Assembly (NCBI RefSeq): GCF_963583255.1
Contig: NC_084816.1
Location: 14,495,100 to 14,559,099, forward strand
Reading direction: 5' to 3'
DNA length: 64,000 nucleotides
Source: Pyrus communis
Taxonomy: Eukaryota; Streptophyta; Magnoliopsida; Rosales; Rosaceae
In this document: positions 11,493-22,497 of the stretch, one piece after another
How positions within the stretch are numbered: the first letter of the stretch is position 1
Layout: each line of letters begins with the position of its first letter
Position numbers and translations under genes: made by a program
The notes under the pieces: model-generated
What the model saw: the letters and a program-made list of their open reading frames with translations, nothing else
What the model was told of the DNA's origin: nothing
The model's database searches: none

Positions 11493-12476
11493 ATGTCGAA
11501 CTTGAACAAGCTCGATTTCTCTGGAAGAAACTATCTGAAATGGGTTCAAGACATGAAGCTCCATTTGACTGCAAAAGGTATTAGAGCCACAATCGAGACA
11601 CATATCGCCGACAAACTTGTTGACAAAGCTCAGAAGGCTACTACAATGATATTCATTCGAAGACATATCCATGATGCACTGCAAACTAAGTATCTCACTC
11701 AGGAGGACCCACGCACACTCTGGCTAGCTCTAGTTGATTGTTTCGATCACCAGAAAGACATATACTTGCCTGAAGCAAGGCACGACTGGCAGGATCTTCG
11801 CTTCCAGGACTTTAAGTCCGTGAATGAATACAACTTTGAAGTTTGTAGAATCCATTCATTGTTGAAATTCTGCAAAGTGGAACTAACCAAATCATATCTC
11901 CTAAAGAAGACCTATGCAACTTTCCATGCCACCAATTTTGTTTTGCAGCAACAATATAGAGCACAGAAATTCACCAATTTTTCAGATTTGATCTCTGTTT
12001 TACTTCTCACTAAAAAGCAGAACCAACTTTTGATGAAGAATCATCAAGCTCGACCTACTGGCTCGAATGCCACGCCTGAAGCGCATGCGATTAATTCTAG
12101 CAGCCATAAACGACGAAATCATCGTCGTAGCCGTGGCAATGGGGGCCAAGCCCTACCACGGGCCCAAGGTCAAAAGAGTGCCACACCTAAGGGAAGAAAT
12201 GTGACCCAGTAGCATCCACCACTCGCCTCTAAGGTCCAAAACTTCAAGATCAAGGGCAAAACTCCCATTTAGCCTGCTTATATTGAACTAGACATGTGTT
12301 ATCATTGTGGATCAAGGGATCATTGGTCACGCATATGCCGAGATTCCTCTGAAGTTATTGCTAAGTATCATTCCAGTCGTGAGTCTAACTTTGCACATGT
12401 GGATCATTCAGAAGATGCAACTACATCAATGGAGATATCAGATTTTCAGAAGGCGTCAGCGCCTATGGATGAATAA
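11493..12476 (+). pseudogene. copia gag, with two in-frame stops
   Basis: Gag polyprotein of the copia particle. I start at ATG 11493 because it begins the conserved opening (MSNLNKLDFSG, W-V-x-D-M-K-L-H-L). The frame is also open back to 11370. The middle is the helical UBN2-type gag core (TLWLALVDCFDHQ). A basic linker ends at the stop 12210-12212; a second stop at 12270-12272 is in the same frame. The frame then resumes with a complete CCHC zinc knuckle (C-x2-C-x4-H-x4-C, about residues 268-281) and ends at 12476. Confidence 0.85.
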
Positions 12477-12759
12477 ATTAGACATGTTTTTAAGGTGTTT
12501 ACCCCTAGTGGCCGAACCCACTAGGAGTGGCTGGCCCTACCCCCCCCCCTATTTTTTCTAGGTTTATGACTTAATTTTGAATAATTTTTCTAAGTATTTG
12601 GAATAATTTGTTTAGTTTTGGTTTGTTTTGAATTATGGATTGTTATTTGAATGGATATTATTTTCTCAAAGTGCTTAATTGAATGAATGGACTTATATTT
12701 ATGCATGTGACCAATTCAATCAATTTATTTCTAGGTATGTCTAGTGGGAAGTTAGTTGT

Positions 12760-13102
12760 TTGGTAGATAGTGCAACCACGCACACCATTTTGTGTGAACG
12801 ACATTATTTTACAAACTTAATACCCAAGAAAGCTCATTTGACAATTCTCTCAAGCTCATCCAACTTGATTGAAGGATACAGAAAGGCACGTATCATATTG
12901 TCTAATGGTATAATCTTGACCACTAAGGATGCACTATATTCTCCATGTTCCGGAAGAATGTTGCTGAGTTTTTCAAGATAATCAATATCATATTGAAACC
13001 ACTGAAGATAATGGTTCTAAATTTCTTTGTATCACTTCATACAAATATGGCCAGAAACGTATTCACAAGAAGTTGGAACGTCTGCCGAGTGGGTTGTACA
13101 TC
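12760..13102 (+). pseudogene. copia aspartic protease and start of integrase, cut by the nested element
   Basis: The open frame begins with VDSATTHTIL, the copia protease active-site region (D-S-x-x-T). It continues through the protease body to about 12950, then shifts frame. Sequence up to 13102 matches the linker before the integrase zinc domain. It stops at the insertion point of the Tat element and resumes at 30885 after the duplicated acatc. Confidence 0.75.
13098..13102. repeat. Target-site duplication acatc (left) of the Tat element
   Basis: Identical to 30885-30889 and abuts the LTR terminus TGTTGACC. The copia reading resumes correctly if one acatc is removed. Confidence 0.95.
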
Positions 13103-14226
13103 TGTTGACCCTAAAAATTACAAAACCTACGTGGCGCGCAGGCCGAGTAACTAATAAGCTAACTACGTCCTTCGGTCGAATGCGGGGCGTGCCAACTCGT
13201 CGGCCGAGCTTGGCCGAGGAGTAAAATTTGTTGATGTAGCTTTGAGCGCGTCGCTGACTTCTCTGTCTTGCGATTGCTACCGAGGAAGGAACACTCTCGG
13301 TCTCTGGGTTCTACAGCCTGAAGACAAGGCTGCTAATTCTGCGGAGTTCACAAATCGTCCGAGCCCGATTCGGTCACTGTGATTATATTCGTAAGAGTAT
13401 AAGCACGTCGAATCGAAACCAAACTATATGGGCACAGGTACTCAAACGTGATGTATGTCTTGATGGTGAACGTAGTTCGGCCGTCAGTATGCCGAACCCT
13501 GAAACTTACTTGCGAGTATCCAATCATAAAACCACTCGGCGTCCAGCACGCCGAGTAACGCAATTCGTAACACCTAACTATGCCGAGAGGGCTAGTAAGG
13601 TGACCTCTGCCAACAAAGGTTCGAAAACCCTTCTCGACCGAGACTTAGATAGATAACCGGTCGACCTCGACGCAGTGCTGTTTATCCAAACTGAAGGTGC
13701 TTCTTGGTCGGCTGATTCTGCTGCAGCAGTGCTGTTTATCCAAACTGAAGATGCTCGCCGGGTGCTTCCACAGTGCTGTTTATCCAAACTGAAGGTGTGT
13801 CGGCAGGAAAAAGAAAAGGAAAAATCTCAAGGTGTTTGAGAGGTTTTGCGCAGGGCAATTGTATGCTGATTTGAAGGGGTTTTTCTATTGCATGATATCT
13901 CGTATTTATAGTGCCCCATTCCTTGAAACCAATTCTGATTTGGATTGGAAGTCCTTGTCCCATTTAACCTCTAACTCGAACAAACCTACTCCTACTGGGA
14001 TTCTGAATTTTCCTTCTTTTCGGGACTCCATTCCTTGCCGGTCGAGAATCCTGGTTGCACTAGGACTTCCTCGACCTTTTCTATTCATTCGGACTACTTT
14101 GGGATAGGATTTGGCCGACCCTGCCAGCTTGCCCGGGAATCATTATTCGGCCCATAGTATTTATCATCACCTTGGGCTGAGCACATCCTGCTGCTCGGCC
14201 CAACAATAATATTTTGGGCCCAAACA
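13103..14226 (-). repeat. Tat 3' LTR (LTR-A, left)
   Basis: 1124 bp. On the minus strand it starts TGTTTGGGCCC and ends GGGTCAACA. It has a TATA box (tatttata on the plus strand, 13903-13910). A 24-bp unit beginning CAGTGCTGTTTATCC occurs three times at about 13674-13795 in the transcribed part. Confidence 0.95.
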
Positions 14227-14241
14227 TTGCCCCCTCGCTTC
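14227..14241 (-). other. Polypurine tract of the Tat 3' LTR
   Basis: On the minus strand GAAGCGAGGGGGCAA immediately precedes the LTR start TGTTTGGG. The same tract, facing the other way, is at 25992-26006. Confidence 0.85.
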
Positions 14242-14670
14242 TGAGGTTGCCGACTGTTAACTCTTGGTCGGGCCTCGGCCTTGAAGAAGCGAAAACGTTT
14301 ATTGCTTTTTTGGACTTTTCTTCCTTAATGACCGTTATTCCTGCGCATTTATGAGACATGATTGCACTTTCCTCGTTGCCCCCAACGCGTGGCCACGTGT
14401 CGATTCTGCGCCGTTCTCACAAGCTTTCAATCGTGGGCCTCGAAACCGTGCACTAACTGAAACGCCTTATCCTCATTAATGCATTAAAACTGACGCCGCA
14501 CGCAATCGTGCGTCCTGGATTTTCGACTCCTCGATCCCCTCTTCGCAGGTTCCCCAAATATTCGAAATGATTGGAACCTTTCCCGGTTAAATTTTCCCCA
14601 ATTTGAACCAGTGCTTTTCGAATTCCAGTGCCTTTCGAATTCCAGTCGTTTGATATTCATTCTGAAAAGT

Positions 14671-14678
14671 CTATAAAT
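14671..14678 (+). promoter_or_regulatory. TATA box of the antisense gene (left copy)
   Basis: tataaata, about 150 bp upstream of the ATG at 14828, on the strand opposite to the retroelement coding sense. The same box occurs at the same place in the mirrored copy (25554-25561). This suggests that the antisense gene has its own pol II promoter outside the LTR. Confidence 0.65.
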
Positions 14679-14827
14679 ACCCACATTTCTGCCATTCGCA
14701 TCTTACGCTTTCAGAAACTCCAAAATCTCAAATTCCTCATCCTTGTTCGCTCAAACAAAAATCCTTCCAGTTCTTCCTTCTGCGATTTCTTCTCCAGTTT
14801 CCAAACCATTTCCTTTCCTCTATACCA

Positions 14828-17800
14828 ATGGCCTCCTTCATTTCAAAGCTTTCTGACGAGGTCAACAAGTGCAAAGATTTCATCGATCGGAGCGCAATCA
14901 AAACACTACACTTCGAGAACGACATGGCCACTACTCATCAGATCCTGGGCCCCCTCTTCAGAGATGCAGTGCCGTCGTGCATCACCACTCTTCTCAAGGA
15001 GCAGTGCCTAACACCCCTGCTTCAAGGGTTTGATTGGTCGAAATGGTGTTTGGCTCGGCCCCAAGGAGCTTGGCCCTCGACCACCACAGCCTGGGCCGCC
15101 TGGGTGGACCGAATGAGGTCCTTCTTCGGTGAGGAGTGGAAAGCCCTTAGTATCTACAATGCCATCCTGCTCTCGACCATGGAGATTACCATAGACAAGG
15201 AGCTGCTTATGGCGGCCTTAACTCTATGGTGTTCAGCCACCAACACTATGGTCCTTCCATTCGGCCCCCTCGGCCCCACAGTCCTCGACATCACGGCTAT
15301 CCTTGGGACCTCTCCATCCAGCCTCCCAATCGACTCCGCTCTCTCTGGATGCCCCTCCCTTCTTGACCTGAAGGCGCTTTTCGACGAGCGGGCCGTCGAA
15401 ACGCTCGGCCGAGGCGATCGGGAGCCTTCAAAAGAAGAAGTTCAGAAGCTTCATAAGAACTTCTTCAACTACAACACTCTCATCCTCCATTTTGCAGGCC
15501 GGGGCGAGGAGAGTCTCAGGAAGGGAGAACATGAAGCCTTCCTTTTCTATTGGTACAACAAATTTATTTGTTGTACCAGGTTGAACAAGTGCTTGGTCGA
15601 GAATATGCCAGTGGCCGAGGCCTTGGCTAGTGGTCACTCCCTGGCGCTCAGCCCGGCTATTCTTGCCAACCTCTTCCGTTGCTTGGCCGAGACGACCATC
15701 AACAAAATCGACCCGCACCAGAACGGACCCCTCTGGGTGTTTCAACTCTGGCTGCAAGTCTATTTCTCCACTCTTCGGCCTGAGGTCCCTGCTCTCCAGC
15801 ACTCGGCCGCCCTTGACCCCCAACTGGCCTCTCGACCAGCCCCTCCGCACCGGGCTGACGAGGTTCTTAAACATTTTTTCGGTCTCGACGTCCTTTCGGA
15901 CGACGAGTTCCTGGTGTGCCGGCACCAGGAGTACCCTGAATCAATCAGGCTCCCGACGGCAGCTTGGGCCGAGACCAAGGATGCAGGCCTCCGTCGGTCA
16001 TGGGGGTCATTTGTCCTGACTCCCGACCTTCCCCTTGGTTGCGATGCTCGCCGAGCCAGTTGGGAGGTCTACCATCCTCCATTTTGCCGGCCGGGGCGAG
16101 GAGAGTCTCAGGAAGGGAGAACATGAAGCCTTCCTTTTCTATTGGTACAACATTTTACCATCCCCACTTCGTCGCCCGGCAGCTTGGCTACCTCCAAGGC
16201 TGCCCCGTACCCCTTCTCATCTCTCGTTCCAACCGTTCCGGAATCCTTGGGCACCGATACTTTCGGAGACTGGTGGGGCGAGTACACCTGCGACTTCTTC
16301 GGTGCCTCGGCCGAAGACGTGGTGAGCAAAGTCTTTGGCGACCGGCCGAGACCAGCGCCCTCGACCCAACCTAAGGAGTCGGCACAAGGTAGTCTTTCCG
16401 CTCTTCTTTTCCTTTTTTTTTTTATTTATTTATTTTTATTAATCACTTTACTCTTCAGGGGGTCGTGGGTCGACGAAAGCTGAAGTGGTCGCCGCGGTGG
16501 CGAGGGCGAAGAAGTTGGCGCCCACGAAGAGGACCCTTGCCACCGAGCGGACGGTACCTGCCAAACGCCCCCACCGAGAGGCCGAGCCGGAGGTTGATGC
16601 CCTTCGCCCTTCTAAACGCGTCAAGAAATTAGCGAAGAAGGGCGACCGGGAGATTCATGTCGTCCCTAGTGATACTATAGGGACGCCTGCTCCTGCCGGT
16701 TCTCCTCCTATGCCGGCTGCCCCGGCTTCTCCAAACCCGACTCCTCCAGCCGTCTCCCTTCCTGAGGCCACGACCGATCCCATCGTCGCGCCAGCTCTAG
16801 CTTCAAAGCCGGTCGTGGCGCCTACCGTGGGGAAGTCGGCTGCACCTGCCGAGGCACCCTGTAGTCCAACGATCATTTTGGAGGTATAACTCTACTTCCA
16901 CTCCTGTTTATTTAGGTTTCTGGTCGTAATGCTCAATGTTCTCTTTTTGTTCAGGATGTCGAGAGCGAGAGTGACGAAGTCCCGCTGCGACGCCGCCGCC
17001 GACCAGTCAACCCTCCTTCCGTCCATCCTCCTCCGGTCGTCGAGGCGACCGCTCGACCGCATTCTCCTGCGGCGGATCGTGGCAAGAGGCCTATGGCCGA
17101 TCTTGAGGCCACGGCCGAAACGCCGATCCATCCGCATGATGAAGACCCCCCCCCATTCCTCCACAGGAAGTCTCTTCAGCCTTTGTAAGTCTCGTTTCTC
17201 TTGTATTGATTTTTTCGTGACACGTCATTTTTTTTTTTTTTTTAAAACTATTAAATGTCAGGTGCCCGAACATTCATTTCACCGGCAATTTTATGCGCCG
17301 AGGGGCGTTGTCTATATTTCCTGGCCGCCGTCGTGGCCATCAAATGTAGATGACCTCCATCGGCCGCATGAATTGTGTAGCGGTCTAAGGCACTGGGCTC
17401 GGCCATTAAGTTCCCTGGGTTCGAGCAATGACCCAGAGGGCATGGCCGAAGTCTCCTCTCGGCAGGTCTAAAACAATCTCCTTTTTTCTTTATGCATTAT
17501 ATCACGACGTCTTACTTTCCTTCACAAAGTTCTCTTTTTATGTGCAGCCGTCGTGGGAAGTGGAGCTCGACGCTCTTCTTCAGAGCACGACCGGTGAGGC
17601 CGGCTCTTCTGCTGCTCCGGCCGAATCGGCGGGAGCCACGCCCGCCGAAGTCTTCGTGAAGCTGCACGAAGTCTTGTCTCTGACTGCCTCCCAAGCTCTC
17701 CGGTGCAAGGGCCTTGACTCTGTTGGAGAGTGTCTCAATGACCTCGCCAGCGGTGGTCACCTGAGCCTGGAGGGTATCTCGTTCCTCACCGATCACCTGG

Positions 17801-18233
17801 AGCGGACTCGGCAACACTTTCTCATCTTCGAGCGAGCCTTACAAGCCGAGGACGATTTGAAGGTGGCCAAGGTCGCGCACGAGGCTGGCCGAGTAGAGAT
17901 GGAGGCAATCAATGCGAAGAAAGCAAAACTGACCGAGTAGAGATGGAGGCAATCAAGGCGAAGAAAGCAAAGCTGACCGAGTTTGATCGTCAGATCTCTG
18001 ACCTCCAACGTCAAATTTCTGACCTTGAACGGCAAAGGTCGGCTGCTGCTTCCGAGCTGGAGAAAGACTTTGAGGCCAACAAGGCTCGGCTGACGACCTT
18101 CGCTGCCGGTGCACGGCGTATCCAGCAACTGCAATGCAACAAGAAGACACGGCAGGCTGAGATAATTTTGAGCGAAGCGAAGTGGCTGGAGCTAAAAGCT
18201 GCCCTTGAGACTTTCCTCCCCTCGACCCCTTAG
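14828..18233 (+). pseudogene. Five-exon antisense gene with plant-mobile-domain-like region and coiled coil (left copy)
   Basis: Runs opposite to the retroelement. Exons by GT-AG and phase: 14828-16388, 16459-16883, 16955-17184, 17262-17465, 17548-18233. Introns are 70-82 bp. Exon 1 (to about residue 330) resembles the plant mobile domain found in host MAIN-like genes and some Ty3/gypsy elements (LPFGPLGPTVLDITAILGTS; WLQVYF). Exons 2-3 encode a basic, then Pro/Ala-rich linker. Exon 5 encodes a coiled coil (LQRQISDLERQRSAAASELE). Breaks: an 80-bp duplicated insert at 16073-16152 shifts frame; about 105 bp near 16226 is lost relative to the other copy; a C-run length change occurs at about 17150; a 44-bp tandem duplication (17893-17936, 17937-17980) creates a stop at 17938. 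Function unknown. Confidence 0.7.
17375..17436 (+). other. tRNA-like fossil inside exon 4 of the antisense gene
   Basis: GTAGCGGTCTAAGGC resembles an A-box arm of a leucine or serine tRNA, and CTGGGTTCGAGC resembles a T arm with B box. They are about 30 bp apart. No acceptor stem closes it, so it is not a functional tRNA. It is carried in the mirrored copy at about 23301-23362. Confidence 0.4.
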
Positions 18234-18317
18234 GAATTCAATCATTGTATTTGTATTTGTTCTTGTAATGATTTTTGTTATCAATACAATGGTCGTCTTG
18301 CTATCAATACAATGGTC

Positions 18318-21300
18318 TTACTCTTGCATTTCCCATGTAATTGGATAGTACTTTTTTAAAAACTTTCCATTAATCGGCAATTTGTGAACTGAACCCGTCC
18401 GATCTCTAAGATGATATGCCCCCTTGCCGAGGACTTTGTGAACGATGAATGGCCCTTCCCAATTTGGCGACCACTTACCAAATCTGGGGTCTTTAATCCC
18501 AACAGGCAACACAGTTTGCCAAACTAATTCTCCTTCGCCGAACGTTTTTTGTCTTACACGCTGATTATACGCTCGCTCGGCAATTTTCTTTTGTGCCACA
18601 AATAAGTTACCCGCGTCAATTCGACTTTCTTCTAAGTCTTCTAACTCTTGTCGCATTGCTTGACCATATTCATTACTGCACAAATCACTCTGCTCGATTA
18701 CTCGCAACGAGCTTGTACTCAACTCGACCGGTAACATAGTGTCATGTCCATAAGTCAACGCGTAAGGAGTGGTTCCAGTGGCCGACCGAGGTGAAGTTCG
18801 GTATGCCCATAACGCTTCATTTAACCTCAAATGCCACAAACCAGGTTTCTCTTTTACCATTTTTTCAAGGATGCCAATCAACACTTTGTTGCTTGCCTCG
18901 GCCTGTCCGTTTGCCTGTGGGTAGTACGGCGTAGATTGCTCGAGTCGGATATTTAAACTTGCCGCGTATTCCCTAAACCTATCGGCCGTAAATATAGTGC
19001 CATTATTAGTTATGATTGTTTCTGGCACGCCGAATCTGGTCACAATATTCTCCTCTACAAAGTTGCATACCTCTTTAGCAGTTAATTCGGCGTATGACTT
19101 TGCCTCGACCCACTTAGTGAAATAGTCAGTTGCTACAATTATCCATGCGTGTTTCGCTGCCCCCGATGATGGCGTGATTTTGCCAATTACATCCATTGCC
19201 CAACCCCTGAACGGCCATGGTTTAGTAACCGGATGTAGTAATTCGGCCGGGGCTCTCTGCACGGGTCCATGAATTTGGCATGATACGCATCTCCGTGCAT
19301 ATTCGATGTAATCCTTTGATATATTGGGCCAAAAATATCTGTGTCGTCGGAGCAACCAGCGCATCTTGCGTCCAGACTGGTGTGCTCCGCAAATTCCTTC
19401 ATGTACCTAGGCCATTGCTTGGGCAGCCACGTGTGGGCTGAGGCACAATAGTAGTAAACCATCCTCGCCCTTGCGATATAATTCATTTTGATACGATACG
19501 TAATTCGTGGCGAGCACCTTCGTTCTTCGGTCGTGTTTCCCATTGGGGTTATCGAGGTACCGTAACATCGTCTTTCTCCAATCATCTGGTTCTACTTCGA
19601 CGGCACATACTTCTATGGGATCTCCTCGTTCTAGTAGGGATGGGAGCGACATTACCCTTGTACGTATTACGTGCGCGCGTTGGACAGTTTGCTGATTGAT
19701 CAAGGCGGGGTACGAGCGTTGACCTATGGTCGCAATTCCCACAATTCGACCTAGTTTGCCCCCCATGAGTTGTGCTCCGGAGGCGATCTGGGCGAGTTCG
19801 TCGGCGTCAGTATTGTGGATACGTGAGATGTGTTCAAATGTGATCCGTTCGAACGACTCGGCCAGGTAGGTGGCGACCATGTGATAGGGAGCCAAAGTAC
19901 AACTCATGCAACGAAACACGCCGTTCAGTTGGTTAATCACAAGTTCGGAATCACCAAGGACGAGAACACGGGGGGCCCGCAGATCGTGTAAAACATGGAG
20001 GCCGATAATGAGGGCTTCATATTCGGCCTGATTATTGGTGCAGCTGAAATCTAATTTGAGAGAAAAATACCATCGGCAGTGGTCAGGCGACTGAATAGCG
20101 ATACCGACACCTGCCAAGGTCGAAGTACTGGAACCATCAAAATGCATAGTCCAATGGCTATCGCGTGTAGTGACTAAACCGATGTCGACGTCGCCTTCCT
20201 CAGAACCATAGGGGAAAGGATGTTGGGCCAAGAAATTGGCGAGCGCTTGCCCCTTGACGGCCTTTTGGGGGACATACTGAAGGCTGAACTCAGATAACGC
20301 GAGCGTCCATTTCCCGATTCGACCTTTGACAATGGGCCGAGTGAGCATGTATCGAATTATATCCGTTTGGGCGATGACCTGCGTGACTGATGGGAGCATG
20401 TAATGCCGAAGCTTGGATGCGGCGAAAAACAAAGCTAAGCAAAGTTTTTCGACAGGTGAATAATTGAGCTCTGGCGAATTCAGATTTCGGCTAAGATAAA
20501 AGATCGCTTGTTCACGTCCTACATTGTTATCTTGCGCGAGGAGACAACCAATGGATTCAACGGCGGCCGAAATGTATAATTTAAAAGGTTTGTTGCGACA
20601 AGGTGGAACGAGCACAGGTGGGGTGGACAGGGCCACCTTGATTTGCGTAAACGCAGTTTGATGTTCTTCGCGCCATACAAATCGGTCGGTCTCCTTCAGT
20701 TTAAGGAGCGTAGAGAATGCTTTCATTTTACCGGCCGAATTGGCGATGAAACGACGGAGGAAATTTATCTGCCCGAGTAAGGACTGGAGCTGTTTCTTTG
20801 TCGTCGGAGGTGAGACACTAATGATGGTGCGGGCTTTATTTTCATCGACCTCGATGCCGCGATGGTGCACCAAAAATCCTAGGAAATTACCGGTCGAAAC
20901 ACCGAAAGCACACTTGGCCGGGTTCATCTTGAGGTTGTTCTTGCGTATGCGAAGGAACGCCTGCCTCAGGTCGTCCAGATGTGTTTGACGACGTTTGGAT
21001 TTTACGACCACATCATCGATATAAACTTCGACGATTGTACCGATTAAGTCGTGGAAGATCATATTCATGGCTCGTTGGTATGTGGCGCCGGCATTCTTGA
21101 GGCCGAAAGGCATGACTACCCATTCGTAAGTACCAAGTGCCCCCGGGCAACGGAAAGCCGTCTTGTGGACGTCAGCTTCGGCGATGAAAATCTGGTTGTA
21201 ACCCGTATGACCGTCCATAAAGGATAGCAGTTCATGATTAGCTGCGGCATCAATTAATAAATCTGAGATCAGCATCGTATATTCGTCCTTGGGAGTAGCC

Positions 21301-21719
21301 AGATTTAGATTACAGAAATCGATGCAAATGCGAAGGGCACCGTTTTTCTTTAACACGGGGACGATATTGGCCAACCATTCGACATACCGAGCGGTCCTAA
21401 TAAACCCGGCTTTTAGAAGCCGAACTAATTCTTCCTTAATGCCGAGTTGTACTTCGTTCGAAAATCGGCAAGGAGGCTGTCGAAAAGGCTTACACCCCTC
21501 CTTGATGCGTAGCTCATGCTCTACAAGGTTTCGGTCGAGGCTTGGCATTTCATGATAGCTCCATGCGAAGCAATCTTTAAATTCTTGTAGTAACTTACGG
21601 AGTTCGACCTTCATGGGCGGTGGGAGTAACGCGCTAATAAACAATGTTCGAGGATCATCGGCCGTGCCTACGTTAACTTCTTCTACTGGGTCCTTGACTT
21701 GAGGCCAATGGTCTTCGAG
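18318..21719 (-). pseudogene. Tat pol: RT, RNase H, archaeal-type RNase H, integrase
   Basis: One long frame, open upstream of the first Met (21644) to the breakpoint near 21719 and ending at 18318. It is broken by a single in-frame TAG at 19407-19409. Counting from Met 21644: RT about 20-290 with YIDD at 208-211; gypsy RNase H about 330-450; a second RNase H of archaeal type about 500-640 (HFDGSS start, GDSELVINQL); then, beyond the TAG, integrase with the core D-D-E region. The second catalytic Asp of the integrase is Asn here (ITNNGTIF); the mirrored fragment keeps ITDNGTIF. Protease and anything 5' to it are missing. Reverse transcriptase copies element RNA; integrase inserts the cDNA. 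The stop and the Asn would disable integrase. Confidence 0.9.
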
Positions 21720-21723
21720 TTCA

Positions 21724-22436
21724 GCGTGCCAGAAACAATCATAACTGATAATGGTACTATATTTACGGCCGATAGGTTTAGGGAATACGCGGCAAGTTTA
21801 AATATCCGACTCGAGCAATCTACGCCGTACTACCCACAGGCAAACGGACAGGCCGAGGCAAGCAACAAAGTATTGATCGGCATCCTTGAAAAAATGGTAA
21901 AAGAGAAACCTGGTTTGTGGCATTTGAGGTTAAATGAAGCGTTATGGGCATACCGAACTTCACCTCGGTCGGCCACTGGAACCACTCCTTACGCATTGAC
22001 TTATGGACATGACGCTATGTTACCGGTCGAGTTGAGTATAAGCTCGTTGCGAGTAATCGAGCAGAGTGATTTGTGCAGTAGTGAATATGGTCAAGCAATG
22101 CGACAAGAGTTAGAAGACTTAGAAGAAAGTCGAATCGACACGGGTAACTTATTGGTGGCACAAAAGAAAATTGCCGAGCGAGCGTATAATCAGCGTGTAA
22201 GACAAAAAACGTTCGGCAAAGGAGAATTAGTTTGGCAAACTGTGTTGCATGTTGGGATTAAAGACCCCAGATTTGGTAAGTGGTCGCCAAATTGGGAAGG
22301 GCCATTCATCGTTCACAAAGTCCTCGGCAAGGGGGCATATCATCTAAGAGATCGGACGGGTTCAGTTCACAAATTGCCGATTAATGGAAAGTTTTTAAAA
22401 AAGTACTATCCAATTACATGGGAAATGCAAGAGTAA
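21724..22436 (+). pseudogene. Inverted integrase fragment (mirror copy)
   Basis: Reverse-oriented copy of 18318-19033. It covers the integrase C-terminal two thirds from just before the second catalytic Asp (kept here: ITDNGTIF) through the catalytic Glu (GQAEASNK; 35 residues between D and E) to the C-terminal domain and the same stop. The first about 25 bases of the open frame (from 21699) belong to the other side of the junction. The fragment has no RT and cannot act alone. Confidence 0.9.
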
Positions 22437-22497
22437 AACAATTGTATTGATAACAAAAATCATTACAAGAACAAATACAAATACAATGATTGAATTC

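Noticed and set aside
13674..13800. Possible CRISPR-like array in LTR-A
   Set aside because: Three repeats with unequal spacers in a plant LTR; no array structure and no relevant context.
13348..14107. Short frames repeating S-V-W-I-N-S-T or D-K-Q-H-C
   Set aside because: These are translations of the 24-bp LTR repeat and occur in all three LTR copies; not a gene.
15428..15925. 165-codon minus-strand open frame
   Set aside because: Shadow of the antisense-gene exon 1, whose plus-strand frame carries the domain motifs and splice sites.
17375..17436. Functional tRNA-Leu or tRNA-Ser gene
   Set aside because: Arms resemble a tRNA but no acceptor stem closes and the anticodon region is not interpretable; kept only as a fossil.
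21699..21723. Novel N-terminus of the plus-strand integrase frame
   Set aside because: The first residues come from read-through of the inversion junction, not from a real start.
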